Shown: positions 1 through 8,824, numbered from the stretch's first letter. The stretch: DNA of 64,000 nucleotides from Actinokineospora auranticolor (GCF_002934265.1 NZ_PTIX01000002.1:372001-436000); one strand, 5' to 3'. Made by a program: numbers and translations. Notes: a model not told the origin generated them from the letters alone.

Positions 1-1266
1 CGCCGCCTCGCCGTAGCGCAGCCAGGCGGCCGTGCGGCCCGCGCGTTCGCTGTGCTCGGCCAGCTGCACGAGCGGCCGCGGCTCGACCTGGTCCAGCGCC
101 TCGATCGCGCGGGTGTGCAGCTGCTGCCGGTCGGGCCCGCCGAGGGTGTCGTAGACCGCCTGACGGGCCAGCGCGTGCCGGAAGCCGTAGCGGCCCGGGT
201 CGACCTCGTGCAGCACGTGCCCGGTGAGCGCGTGCGTCAGCGCCGCCCGGATCCGCTGCTCGCCGATCGCCGCGACCTCGCCGAGCAGCTCGGCGGGCGC
301 GGGGACGCCCAACACCGCCGCCGCCTGCGCCAGCCGGGTCGCGGTGACCGGCAGCGCCGCCAGCCGCTCGGCCATCGCGTCGCGCAGCAGCACCGGCACC
401 TCGACCGCGTCCAGCAGCCGCCGGGCGGTGGCCCCGTCGGCGTGCACGGCGCCCGCCGGGTTGCGCAGCGCCCGCAGGGTCTCCTCGACGACGAACGGGA
501 TGCCCGCGGTCCGCTCGTGCAGCTTCGCCGCGAACTCGGCGGACACCGAGTCCTCGTCCAGGATCGCCGCGGTGAGCGCGCGCACCTCGTCGACGGTCAG
601 CGGACCCAGCTCGACCAGGACGCTGGTGATCCCGCCGGGCGGCCGGAACGCCGCGCCCAGCGGGATGCCGCCCGGCACGTCCTCGCGCCGGTAGGTCACC
701 ACGATCGACAGGTTCGCGGGTGGGTCGGTCATCAGGAACCGCAGCACCTGCCGCGAGCCGTCGTCGGCCCAGTGCAGGTCCTCGACGACCAGCAGCACCG
801 GCCCGAGCGACCCCAGCACCTCGCGCAGCGCCCGGAACACGCGGTGGCGCTCGGTGCGCGGGTCCCCGATCGGGGGCGGCGGCGGGGGCAGGTGCTCGGC
901 GATCTCCGGCAGCAGCGGCGCGAGCACCCCGGCGACCGCGCTGAGCCCGCCGCGCACCCGCGCCAGCCGCGACTCGGCGCCGCGCAGCGCCTCCAGCACC
1001 GCGCCGTACGGGAACGGCTCGCCGACGGGGTGGCAGTGGCCGATGAGGACGGCCATCGGTCCGAGGTCGGTGTCGAGCAGCTCGCGCACCAGGCGGCTCT
1101 TGCCCGCCCCGGACTCGCCCTCGACCATGACCACCGCGGGCTGCGCGGGCACCGCGGTCCGCAGCGCCCCCAACTGGTCCACCCGTCCGACGAGCACCGG
1201 GGAGCTGGTCCGCACCAGGGAGGCCCCGGCGGTCCGCACCGCGTTCGGTCTCGCTGTCCGGGTCAT
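1..1266 (-). CDS. AAA ATPase-type transcriptional regulator, N-terminal part (C-terminus beyond window)
   Basis: The reading frame stays open from an ATG at 1266 to the left edge of the window, so about 422 residues are seen and the C-terminus is missing. A Walker A motif (GESGAGKS, residues 50-57) and a Walker B motif (VLLVVEDLHWAD, about 157-168) mark a STAND/AAA ATPase domain. It is followed by helical sequence of the kind found in LuxR-family LAL regulators. Those proteins end in a LuxR HTH that would lie outside the window, so the regulator role is inferred. The start is set by GGGAGG six bases upstream. An AfsR-like or adenylate-cyclase-linked ATPase is the main alternative. Confidence 0.8.
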   Translation of the reverse strand, partial: MTRTARPNAVRTAGASLVRTSSPVLVGRVDQLGALRTAVPAQPAVVMVEGESGAGKSRLVRELLDTDLGPMAVLIGHCHPVGEPFPYGAVLEALRGAESRLARVRGGLSAVAGVLAPLLPEIAEHLPPPPPPIGDPRTERHRVFRALREVLGSLGPVLLVVEDLHWADDGSRQVLRFLMTDPPANLSIVVTYRREDVPGGIPLGAAFRPPGGITSVLVELGPLTVDEVRALTAAILDEDSVSAEFAAKLHERTAGIPFVVEETLRALRNPAGAVHADGATARRLLDAVEVPVLLRDAMAERLAALPVTATRLAQAAAVLGVPAPAELLGEVAAIGEQRIRAALTHALTGHVLHEVDPGRYGFRHALARQAVYDTLGGPDRQQLHTRAIEALDQVEPRPLVQLAEHSERAGRTAAWLRYGEAA

Positions 1267-1659
1267 TCGCACCCTCCCGCGCCCTCATGATCGGCTCGGC
1301 CTCCGATGGGCCGAGGAGTCTACGTCGTGCACCGGATCGTGTGTCCACGCTCGGAACACGTGAGCGGGGTCCGCTGCCAGGTCGGGAACGATGCCGGGTG
1401 GGGAAGAGGGGGCGGGTGGCGGGAGAAATGGGCACAGCCTAGGCGGCGGAACCGGGCACCGGAACCTCTGGCGACCACCAGCCGAGAAGTTGATCTTCAG
1501 TGAAAGACGGGTATCCCTACCTACCGATACCCGGATTGTTCGGGCGCGCGCTCCGCCCGATGGTGATCCGCAAGTGGCTGTCAGTGATCAACCCTGCCCG
1601 GCAGCCACACCCCCGGGGGATGCCCAGTCACCCGGAGGAGCGGAAATGGAGAATCCCAG
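1267..1659. other. Divergent intergenic region (393 bp)
   Basis: This is the control region between the left-hand ATPase regulator (minus) and the first subtilase (plus). It holds an 8-bp inverted repeat at 1508-1533, listed separately. It also has an unusually strong Shine-Dalgarno sequence GGAGGAG at 1634-1640. That sequence sits five bases before an 18-codon mini-ORF starting at 1646, which overlaps the protease start in another frame. No larger gene is convincing here. Confidence 0.6.
1508..1533. promoter_or_regulatory. Inverted repeat, candidate operator
   Basis: CGGGTATC (1508-1515) and GATACCCG (1526-1533) form a perfect 8-bp inverted repeat with a 10-bp spacer. It lies about 125 bp upstream of the subtilase start. 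The geometry suits a dimeric regulator. The neighbouring LAL-type regulator is one possible binder, but that is inference. Confidence 0.5.
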
Positions 1660-3237
1660 ATGCGACTTGATCGCAAGACCCGCGGGATCGCCGTCGGGGT
1701 GACCGCCGTGGCCGCCATCGCGGCCGTGGCGGGCACGGCGGTGGCCCAGCAGGACCAGGCGACCGGGACCGTGCTGAGCGCCGCGCAGCCCGTCGCGGGC
1801 AGCTACATCGTGGTGTTCAAGGACGACCGCAGCTCCGCGCCGGTCACCAACGGCAAGGCGCTCGACCTGGCCCGCAAGCACGGCGGGCAGGTGCGCAACA
1901 CCTACACCTCGTCACTGCGCGGGTTCGCCGTGCGGCTCGACGAGGCGGGCGCCAGGGCGATGGCGGCCGACCCGGCGGTCGCCTACGTGCAGCAGGACGG
2001 CTACGCGTACGCCTCCGACACCCAGAGCAACCCCACCTGGGGCCTGGACCGGATCGACCAGACGAGCCTGCCGCTGGACTCGAAGTACACCTACGCCAAC
2101 ACCGCGTCCAACGTGACCGCGTACATCGTGGACACCGGCATCTACAAGCAGCACACCGAGTTCGAGGGCCGGGCCAAGGACGGCTACGACTTCATCGACA
2201 ACGACGGCGACGCCTCCGACTGCCAGGGCCACGGCACGCACGTCGCGGGCACGGTCGGCTCCAAGACCTACGGCGTGGCCAAGAAGGTCGACCTGGTCGC
2301 GGTGCGCGTGCTCAACTGCCAGGGCACCGGCCAGTACTCGCAGATCATCGCGGGTATCGACTGGGTCGCCAAGAACGCGGCCAAGCCCGCCGTGGCGAAC
2401 CTCAGCCTCGGTGGCGGCGCGGACACGTCGGTCGACAACGCGGTGCAGAAGGCCATCGCGGCCGGTGTGACGTTCGTGCTGGCGGCGGGCAACAACGCGG
2501 GTGATGCCTGCCAGACCAGCCCGGCCCGCACGCCCGAGGCGATCACCGTCGCGGCCAGCGACAGCGGCGACCGGCGTTCCGTGTGGACGGCGGGCAGCCA
2601 GGAGTCCAACTACGGCAGTTGCGTGGACATCTTCGGCCCCGGCTCGAACATCACGTCCACGAAGAACGGCGGTGGCACCACGGCGATGAACGGCACGTCG
2701 ATGGCCACCCCGCACGTCACGGGCGGCGCCGCGCTGTACCTGTCGGCGAACCCGTCGGCCACGCCGCGGCAGGTGCGCGACGCGCTGGTGAACAACGCCA
2801 CCTCGGGGAAGGTCACCGACCTCAAGGGTTCGCCGAACAAGCTGCTCAACGTCAGCTTCATCGGCGGTGGCGACCCGGAGCCGGGTGACTGCAACCCGGC
2901 GAGCAACGGCGACGACGTGTCCATTCCGGACGCGGGTGCGGCGGTGTCCTCTTCGGTCTCCGTGAGCGGCTGCACCGGCAAGGCGTCCAACGCCACCAAG
3001 GTGAAGGTGGACATCAACCACACCTACACCGGCGACCTGGCGATCGACCTCGTCGGCCCGTCCGGCGCGGTCTACCCCCTGAAGAAGGCCCGTGGCGCGT
3101 CGACCTCGGCGGGCGTGCACGAGACCTTCACCGTCGACGCCTCGGCGGAGAACCGCAACGGCACCTGGAAGCTCCAGGTGACCGACGTGTGGAGCTACGA
3201 CACCGGCACCATCGACGCCTGGACGCTGGCCGTCTAG
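1660..3237 (+). CDS. Secreted S8 family serine peptidase (subtilase) with C-terminal P domain
   Basis: This is a 525-residue exported protease. It has a signal peptide (about residues 1-29, ending AVA-QQ), an I9-type inhibitor propeptide (about 45-115) and an S8 catalytic domain. The catalytic triad is Asp158 (VDTG), His191 (HGTHVAG) and Ser347 (GTSMATP), with oxyanion Asn278. A P/Homo B domain (about 410-525) follows a GGGDPEPGD linker; it is typical of proprotein convertases and many actinobacterial exoproteases and stabilises the fold. The start at 1660 has GGAG eight bases upstream. A near-identical architecture follows directly at 3306, so the pair is a tandem duplication. It presumably degrades extracellular protein. 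Confidence 0.93.
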   Translation: MRLDRKTRGIAVGVTAVAAIAAVAGTAVAQQDQATGTVLSAAQPVAGSYIVVFKDDRSSAPVTNGKALDLARKHGGQVRNTYTSSLRGFAVRLDEAGARAMAADPAVAYVQQDGYAYASDTQSNPTWGLDRIDQTSLPLDSKYTYANTASNVTAYIVDTGIYKQHTEFEGRAKDGYDFIDNDGDASDCQGHGTHVAGTVGSKTYGVAKKVDLVAVRVLNCQGTGQYSQIIAGIDWVAKNAAKPAVANLSLGGGADTSVDNAVQKAIAAGVTFVLAAGNNAGDACQTSPARTPEAITVAASDSGDRRSVWTAGSQESNYGSCVDIFGPGSNITSTKNGGGTTAMNGTSMATPHVTGGAALYLSANPSATPRQVRDALVNNATSGKVTDLKGSPNKLLNVSFIGGGDPEPGDCNPASNGDDVSIPDAGAAVSSSVSVSGCTGKASNATKVKVDINHTYTGDLAIDLVGPSGAVYPLKKARGASTSAGVHETFTVDASAENRNGTWKLQVTDVWSYDTGTIDAWTLAV

Positions 3238-3250
3238 GGATCACTCCTCC

Positions 3251-3278
3251 CGGCCCGGGCACGCGCGTGTCCGGGCCG
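3251..3278 (+). terminator. Hairpin between the tandem subtilases
   Basis: CGGCCCGG (3251-3258) pairs with CCGGGCCG (3271-3278) across a 12-base loop, 13 bases after the first protease stop. There is no T-tract, so it may be an mRNA processing or stability element or a weak terminator that tunes expression of the second protease. Confidence 0.4.
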
Positions 3279-3305
3279 GTCCACTTCCGGAAGGAATCTC
3301 CCCTC

Positions 3306-4895
3306 ATGCAACCGAAATCTCGCCTGCGCGGGCGGGCACTGGCGGTGGTGGGCGTGGCGTCCCTGGCCACCGCCGTCATCGCGACCACGGGCTCGGCCCA
3401 GGCCGCGGAAGCCGACTTCGTGCACGCCAGGCAACCCGTGCCCGGCGGCAGCTTCGTCGTGTCCCTCAAGCCCACCGCGGCCGCGTCGGCCGCGAGCATC
3501 CAGGCGGCGTCGAGTTCGCTCGTGCGGCGCTACGGCGGCGACCTGGACTTCGTGTTCACCAAGTCGATGCAGGGCTTCCAGGTCACCGGCCTGTCCGAGG
3601 CCAAGGCCCGGCAGCTCGCCGCGGACCCGTCGGTCAAGAAGGTCTACCAGGACGGCACGGCCCACACCGCGGACACGCAGGACAACGCGACGTGGGGCAT
3701 CGACCGCGTCGACCAGCAGAACCTGCCGCTGGACCGCAAGTACACCTATCCCAGCGGTGGCGCGTCGAACGTGACGGTCTACATCACCGACACGGGCGTG
3801 AAGACGTCCCTGGCGGAGTTCGAGGGCCGCGCGTCGGTCGGCGCGGACTTCATCGAGGACGGCCAGAACGGCATCGACTGCTCCGGTCACGGCACGCACG
3901 TGGCGGGCACGGTCGGGTCGAAGACGTACGGCGTCGCCAAGAAGGTCAAGCTGGTCTCGGTCCGCATGCTCGGCACCAGCTGCGGCATGAACGGCCCGGA
4001 CTCCGCCGGTGTCAAGGCGATCGAGTGGGTCACGGCCAACGCGGTGAAGCCCGCGGTGGTCAACGCGAGCTGGACGTTCGACACGGCCGAGATCGGCAAC
4101 GACGCCCTGGCAGGCATGCTCGGCGCGGGCATCCAGATGGCGGTGGCCTCGGGCAACAGCTCGACCGACGCCTGCTCGACCGGCCCGGCCAAGTACTCGG
4201 CGCTGATCACGGTGAACGCGACCAGCCAGAACGACGCGCGGGCGTCGTTCTCGAACTACGGCACGTGCACGGACATCTTCGCCCCGGGCGACAACATCAC
4301 TTCGCTGTCGCTGAACGGCGGCACCGCGGGCATGTCGGGCACCTCGATGGCCACCCCGCACGTCACGGGCGTGGCGGCGCTGTACCTGTCGGCGAACCCG
4401 TCCACCAGCCCGCAGGCGCTGCGGGACGCGCTGGTGAACAACGCGACCTCCGGCAAGGTCACCAACCCGGGCTCCGGCTCCCCGAACAAGCTGCTGTACA
4501 GCGGTTTCATCACGGGCGGCCCCGGACCGGAGCCGGGTGGTTGCGACCCCGCGACCAACGGTGACGACGTGTCCATTCCGGACGGTGGCGCGGCGGTCTC
4601 ATCCTCGGTGGCGGTCGGCTCGGCGTGCACGGGTAAGGCGTCTACCTCAACCAAGGTCAAGGTGGACATCAACCACACGTACACCGGCGACCTGTCGGTG
4701 GCGTTGGTCGGGCCGTCCGGGAAGTCGTACAGCCTGAAGAAGGCCAACACCGGCACCAGCTCGGCCGCGGGCCTGCACGAGACCTACACGGTCGACGCGT
4801 CGGCGGAGAACCGAGCCGGGACCTGGAAGCTCCAGGTGACGGACGTGTTCACCTACGACACGGGCACCATCGACAGCTGGACGCTGACTGTTTGA
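3306..4895 (+). CDS. Secreted S8 family serine peptidase (subtilase) with C-terminal P domain, second copy
   Basis: This 529-residue paralogue of the preceding protease has the same order of parts. They are a signal peptide (to about residue 33, AQA-AEA), an I9-like propeptide, a catalytic domain and a P domain after a GGPGPEPGG linker. The catalytic residues are Asp162 (TDTG), His195 (HGTHVAG) and Ser347 (GTSMATP), with oxyanion Asn284. The start at 3306 follows GGAAGGA by ten bases; an in-frame upstream start at 3189 lies inside the first gene and is rejected. The two proteins are close in the C-terminal P domain and differ more around the substrate loops, suggesting different specificity. 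Confidence 0.93.
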   Translation: MQPKSRLRGRALAVVGVASLATAVIATTGSAQAAEADFVHARQPVPGGSFVVSLKPTAAASAASIQAASSSLVRRYGGDLDFVFTKSMQGFQVTGLSEAKARQLAADPSVKKVYQDGTAHTADTQDNATWGIDRVDQQNLPLDRKYTYPSGGASNVTVYITDTGVKTSLAEFEGRASVGADFIEDGQNGIDCSGHGTHVAGTVGSKTYGVAKKVKLVSVRMLGTSCGMNGPDSAGVKAIEWVTANAVKPAVVNASWTFDTAEIGNDALAGMLGAGIQMAVASGNSSTDACSTGPAKYSALITVNATSQNDARASFSNYGTCTDIFAPGDNITSLSLNGGTAGMSGTSMATPHVTGVAALYLSANPSTSPQALRDALVNNATSGKVTNPGSGSPNKLLYSGFITGGPGPEPGGCDPATNGDDVSIPDGGAAVSSSVAVGSACTGKASTSTKVKVDINHTYTGDLSVALVGPSGKSYSLKKANTGTSSAAGLHETYTVDASAENRAGTWKLQVTDVFTYDTGTIDSWTLTV

Positions 4896-4904
4896 GGGTA
4901 GGCA

Positions 4905-4943
4905 GGAAGGCCCGGGGCGCGCGCACACCGCCCCGGGCCTTCC
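4905..4943 (+). terminator. Strong intrinsic-type terminator after the subtilase pair
   Basis: GGAAGGCCCGGGGCG (4905-4919) and CGCCCCGGGCCTTCC (4929-4943) form a perfect 15-bp stem with a 9-base loop, ten bases after the stop codon. It would end transcription of the protease operon just before the next gene. Confidence 0.85.
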
Positions 4944-4965
4944 GCCGTTGCGGCATGATGAACGG

Positions 4966-5418
4966 GTGACGAACCCCGAACCACTCATCAAGATCTGGTT
5001 CCGCATCGCACCGCCCGAGGGGCTGGAGTGGGCGGAGTCGGAGGGCCTGTGGGCGGCGCCGGTGGACGAGGACACGGTCCAGATCAAGAACGTGCCGTTC
5101 CACGTGCCGGGGGTCGCCTACGACGACGTCGTGCGGATCGGGGCGGACCAGGACGGGGTGGTGTGGGCCATCGCGCCGGTGTCCAGCTCGGGGCGCAACA
5201 CCATCACCGTCCACCCGGCTGACGGCGACACGACGGCCGTGTGGGCGGAGTTCAAGCCGTGGGGGATCGGCGGTGAGGCAGGCGAGGGCACGCTGGCCCT
5301 CGACATCCCGTCGGACGAGCACCTGCCCGAGGTGAAGGCCGTGCTGACCCGGGGCACGCGCGAAGGGCGCTGGACGTACCAGGAACTCTGCGTCACCGAA
5401 CGCTGGCTGGCCGCCTGA
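4966..5418 (+). CDS. DUF4265 domain-containing protein
   Basis: This is a 150-residue cytosolic protein without signal peptide or membrane segment. The whole length resembles DUF4265 (start KIWFRIAPPEG, centre GVAYDDVVRI, C-terminal ERW), a family of unknown function in actinobacteria and proteobacteria. I chose the GTG at 4966; a TTG at 4948 is possible but falls close to the terminator of the previous operon. No Shine-Dalgarno sequence is visible, so the transcript may be leaderless. It converges on the HTH gene, with three bases between the stop codons. Confidence 0.75.
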   Translation: MTNPEPLIKIWFRIAPPEGLEWAESEGLWAAPVDEDTVQIKNVPFHVPGVAYDDVVRIGADQDGVVWAIAPVSSSGRNTITVHPADGDTTAVWAEFKPWGIGGEAGEGTLALDIPSDEHLPEVKAVLTRGTREGRWTYQELCVTERWLAA

Positions 5419-5421
5419 GCG

Positions 5422-6330
5422 CTAGGCCGGCCAGGTCCACCGGACGCCGACGATCGGGGACTCGGTGTCGGTGATGACGGCGTGGATGCCGCCGAAGGTG
5501 CCCACCTCCAGGTTGGCCAGCCGGACCTCCGGCTCGTCCGCCGCGTCCTGGGTGAAGGCGTAGCTCGACGTGGGCAGCAGCGCGGGGTGGAAGTTGACCT
5601 CCACCAGGTAGTCCCGCACGCCCCGGCGGCACGCCCGCGAGTACCGGTCCGCCCGCGCGTCGCCGAACCACCGCACCTCGTACTCGAACACCGCCGTCTG
5701 CCCGGCCGACAGCCGCCGGTCGAACAGCACCTCCGCCGCCGTGAACCGGCTCGACGGCACCGACCGCACCCGGCCCAGCGCGCAGCCCACCGGGGCCAGC
5801 AGCACCGGCAGCGCGTGGTCCCCCGGGTCCGCGCGGTGCAGCACCACCATCGACCCCAGCGAGTCCACTTCGGACCGCACCAGGACCCGGACCACCGTCC
5901 GCACGTCCCGGCCCCCGACGTCGACGAAGTGCCGGTCGTGCACGCTCAGGTACGTCAGCTCCCCCGCCCCCGGCTCCCCCAGCTCGGCCAGCACCGACGG
6001 CAGCCCCGAGGTGTCGTCCCACAGCGTCTCGTGCGGGCGGACGACGCCGCCCCGCGACACCCAGCGGCCCCGCGGCTTGCGGGGTCCCAGCAGTCCGGTC
6101 AGGCAGCCGCGCGGGAGGGCGAGGACCTCCTCGATCACCTCGACCGCGCGCAGCGACTCCGGGCGCTCGGGGCGGGTCCGGCCCCGGCGCCAGTAGCTCA
6201 GCGTGGACAGGCTCACCCGCACGCCGTGCGCGGCGAGCTTCCGTTGTAGCTGGTCGAGGCTCATACCGCGGTCCTCGATGGCGCCGGTCAGGGCGGTCGG
6301 GAAGGTGTCCAGCGGGATCGGGTGGTGCAC
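5422..6330 (-). CDS. Helix-turn-helix domain-containing regulator
   Basis: This 302-residue protein has an N-terminal XRE-like HTH (about residues 10-65, around GMSLDQLQRKL and STLSYWRRG). A long C-terminal region of about 210 residues is rich in beta-type sequence and has no motif I recognise. Proteins of this build occur in actinobacteria as HTH plus uncharacterised sensor region. The HTH predicts DNA binding; the ligand and targets are unknown. It ends beside the DUF4265 gene and lies downstream of the S1 protease on the same strand, separated by a hairpin. Confidence 0.75.
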   Translation of the reverse strand: MHHPIPLDTFPTALTGAIEDRGMSLDQLQRKLAAHGVRVSLSTLSYWRRGRTRPERPESLRAVEVIEEVLALPRGCLTGLLGPRKPRGRWVSRGGVVRPHETLWDDTSGLPSVLAELGEPGAGELTYLSVHDRHFVDVGGRDVRTVVRVLVRSEVDSLGSMVVLHRADPGDHALPVLLAPVGCALGRVRSVPSSRFTAAEVLFDRRLSAGQTAVFEYEVRWFGDARADRYSRACRRGVRDYLVEVNFHPALLPTSSYAFTQDAADEPEVRLANLEVGTFGGIHAVITDTESPIVGVRWTWPA

Positions 6331-6350
6331 TGCTCCTCCAAACGCAAACG

Positions 6351-6386
6351 CCCGGCGGCAGGCTCCCGAGAGGAGCCCGCCGCCGG
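6351..6386 (-). terminator. Terminator of the S1 protease gene
   Basis: CGGCGGCAGGCTCC (6353-6366) pairs with GGAGCCCGCCGCCG (6372-6385) with one mismatch and a short loop. It lies 31 bases beyond the stop codon of the minus-strand protease and upstream of the HTH gene. Confidence 0.75.
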
Positions 6387-6416
6387 TTGGTGGGGCCGGT
6401 CAAAGCCCTACCGGGT

Positions 6417-8255
6417 TCAGAAACCGCCGAGGCGGGTGACGGTCAGGGTGAAGGTGGTCTTGCCCGTCTTGCCGTCCGCCGAGGTGGCCGTGATGGTGAT
6501 CGGGTAGGTGCCCGCGGGGGTGCCGAAGCCGGTGAAGAACCAGACGTTGCTGGCACCGCCTTGGGCGATGGTGGCCGGGTTGAACGTCACCTGGGTGCCC
6601 GCGGGCGCGCCGGTGGCGGTCAGGCGGAGGGTGCCCGTGCCGCCACTGGCACGCACAGTGGTCTGGACCAGGCTACCCGCAAAACCGCTGCCTGACGCGG
6701 GTGTGACTGTCACGGTCACGTCACCGGTCGGCGGCTCCTGGGTACCTTCGACGGTCAGCGAGACGGTGGTCGTCGCGGTCTTGCCGCCGGTGTCGGTGCC
6801 GGTCACGGTGATGGTGGACGTGCCTGCCGCCGCCGTGGCGGAGACGTCGAGGGTGAGCTTGGCCGAGGAGCCCGCGGCGATGGTGGTCGGCTGGAAGACC
6901 GCCTTCACCCCGGTCGGCAGGCCCGCGGCGGACAGGGTCAGGTTCTGACCGCGGCCACCGCCGGTGCTGTTGATGGTGGTGGAGACGTACTTGCCCTTGG
7001 CGGCCTTCACGCTGCTGGGCGAGGCCGCGAGGGTGAGGTCGCCGGGCTCGGGGTTGCCGCCGCCGGTGACCGTGAGGGAGAACTTGCCGGTGGCGGTCTG
7101 GCCGCCGGACGTGGTCGCGGTCACGGTCACCTCGTAGGTGCCGTTGGCCGCGTCGGCCGCCGCGTCGAAGGTGAGCTTCGCGGACGAGCCGGTGGCCACC
7201 GAGGTGGGCTGGAACACAGCCTTCACCCCGCTGGGCAGGCCGGACGCCGAGAGGGTCGCGTTCTCGCCGCTGCCGGTGGTGGCGACGGTCGTGGACAGGT
7301 ACTTGCCCGCCGCGACGCTGCCGCTACCCGGGTCGACGCGGACGCCGAGGTCGCCGGTGGGCGGCTCGGTGACGGTGCCGACCTCCTGCTTGACCCAGTC
7401 GCCCATCTCGTTGTCGAGGCGACCGTAGATCGAGTACCACTTGAAGTCCGACCGGCTCCACGACGCGACGCCGTAGACCTTGCCGCCGACCACGAGCGGG
7501 CCGCCGCTGTCGCCGGGCAGGATCGTGACCCGCCCGTCGTTGTAGCCCGCGCAGATCATGTACGCGGACTTGAACCCGGCGCCGACGCCCTGGCACAGCG
7601 AGTCGCCGTTGACGATCGGCAGGGTGGCCTTGTCGAGGGTGGCGTCGAAGGAGTTGTCGTCGAAGTCCTTCTTGCCGTACCCGAAGCCCTGGCCGCTCTT
7701 GCCGGGGGCCGCGCCGCCCGCGTCCGCCGAGGTGGCGAACTGCGGGTAGGCCGCGCCGCCCTTGAGCGGGATGTCGCGGTCCACGGTCACCACGGCCACG
7801 TCGTAGCCCTGGTCGAAGTTGACGTACTTCGGGTGCTTCTTGTAGCTGACGACCCCGACGGCCAGGCCGGACCCGCTGCCGCCCTGGTAGTCCTTGAGGT
7901 CGTCGAGGCCGTAGACGAACTTCTTCTCACCGGCCGCGTCCGCGCAGTGCGCCGCGATCAGGATCTTGCGCGGCGCCACGACGGTGCCGGTGCAGGTCTG
8001 TCCCTCGGGCCGGGGCCCACCGGCGCGGATACCCGCGACGATGCCCGGGAACTCGCTCACGGTGGCGTCCTCACCGTTGGCGAACATCGGCGAGGCGTCC
8101 CCGGAGCGGGCGGGGACGGTGGAGCCCTCGTAGTTCGCTGGGGCGTTGGCCGGTGGTGCCGCCTCGGCCGCCGACGCGATGGTGGCACCGAGTGGGACCA
8201 GCACCGTGGCCGCGGCCAGGGCCAGCAGGCCCCAGGACCGTGGTGTTCTCTTCAC
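6417..8255 (-). CDS. Secreted S1 family (chymotrypsin-fold) serine protease with three C-terminal Ig-like repeats
   Basis: This is a 612-residue exported protein with a signal peptide (to about residue 29) and an S1 domain (about 60-290). The triad is His103 (AAHC), Asp152 (YDVAVV) and Ser250 (GDSGGP). Three related repeats of about 90 residues (roughly 302-396, 402-489 and 497-606) follow. Each contains a beta-rich core with a phrase like TGVKAVFQPT or AGTQVTFNPA, as in bacterial Ig-like adhesive domains. The residue six before the catalytic Ser is Thr instead of the trypsin Asp189, and the usual Cys191 is Leu, so specificity is not trypsin-like. The repeats may bind substrate or cell surface. 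Confidence 0.88.
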   Translation of the reverse strand: MKRTPRSWGLLALAAATVLVPLGATIASAAEAAPPANAPANYEGSTVPARSGDASPMFANGEDATVSEFPGIVAGIRAGGPRPEGQTCTGTVVAPRKILIAAHCADAAGEKKFVYGLDDLKDYQGGSGSGLAVGVVSYKKHPKYVNFDQGYDVAVVTVDRDIPLKGGAAYPQFATSADAGGAAPGKSGQGFGYGKKDFDDNSFDATLDKATLPIVNGDSLCQGVGAGFKSAYMICAGYNDGRVTILPGDSGGPLVVGGKVYGVASWSRSDFKWYSIYGRLDNEMGDWVKQEVGTVTEPPTGDLGVRVDPGSGSVAAGKYLSTTVATTGSGENATLSASGLPSGVKAVFQPTSVATGSSAKLTFDAAADAANGTYEVTVTATTSGGQTATGKFSLTVTGGGNPEPGDLTLAASPSSVKAAKGKYVSTTINSTGGGRGQNLTLSAAGLPTGVKAVFQPTTIAAGSSAKLTLDVSATAAAGTSTITVTGTDTGGKTATTTVSLTVEGTQEPPTGDVTVTVTPASGSGFAGSLVQTTVRASGGTGTLRLTATGAPAGTQVTFNPATIAQGGASNVWFFTGFGTPAGTYPITITATSADGKTGKTTFTLTVTRLGGF

Positions 8256-8403
8256 GATGGTTCCTTTCCGGATCTACCGAACGCTCGCCGCACGGGCAGG
8301 GTGGCGGCGGTTCGCTGATCGCCACTTTCGGGTGACGCCCGGTGGGGAACAATCAGGGTCGGCATCCGTAGGGGTACGGAACTTAATCCGGTAGTGGAGC
8401 GGC

Positions 8404-8805
8404 GTGGAGACGACCGAAGCGACCAGCAAGCGGATGAGCAGGCAGCGGGCCCGCGACACCGGCACCGAGATCGCCCTGCGCCGAGCCCTGCACGCCCTGG
8501 GCCTGCGCTACCGCGTGCACCGGCGCCCGGTCACCGGGGTCCGCCGGGAGGCCGACGTGGTCTTCACCCGCGCCAAGGTCGCCGTCTTCGTCGACGGCTG
8601 CTTCTGGCACGGCTGCCCCGACCACGCCACCTGGCCCAAGCGCAACGCCGACTTCTGGCGAACCAAGATCGAAACCAACCGGCGCCGCGACCAGGACACC
8701 GACACCCGCCTCGACGACGCGGGGTGGCTGGCGGTGCGGGTCTGGGAACACGAGGACCCAGCAGCCGCCGCTTTGCGCGTCCACGAGGCAGTCCGGTCCC
8801 GCTGA
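8404..8805 (+). CDS. vsr: Very short patch repair endonuclease (Vsr)
   Basis: This 133-residue protein matches the Vsr family over its whole length. It has the N-terminal phrase MSRQRARDTGTE, a catalytic EADVVF strand, the conserved GCFWHGCP and TKIETN-RRD regions and the final VRVWEHE. Vsr nicks next to T:G mismatches that arise when 5-methylcytosine deaminates, starting short patch repair. It usually accompanies a Dcm-type methyltransferase, and one lies 4.2 kb downstream at 13019-14119. The GTG start at 8404 has GGAGCGGC upstream; an internal ATG at 8434 fits the family start better and is possible. Confidence 0.92.
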   Translation: METTEATSKRMSRQRARDTGTEIALRRALHALGLRYRVHRRPVTGVRREADVVFTRAKVAVFVDGCFWHGCPDHATWPKRNADFWRTKIETNRRRDQDTDTRLDDAGWLAVRVWEHEDPAAAALRVHEAVRSR

Positions 8806-8824
8806 CCGGCTCGCTCCAGGTCGC

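Noticed and set aside
52-1290. 412-residue plus-strand frame at the left edge
   Set aside because: It is antisense to the minus-strand ATPase, which has clear Walker A and B motifs in its own frame.
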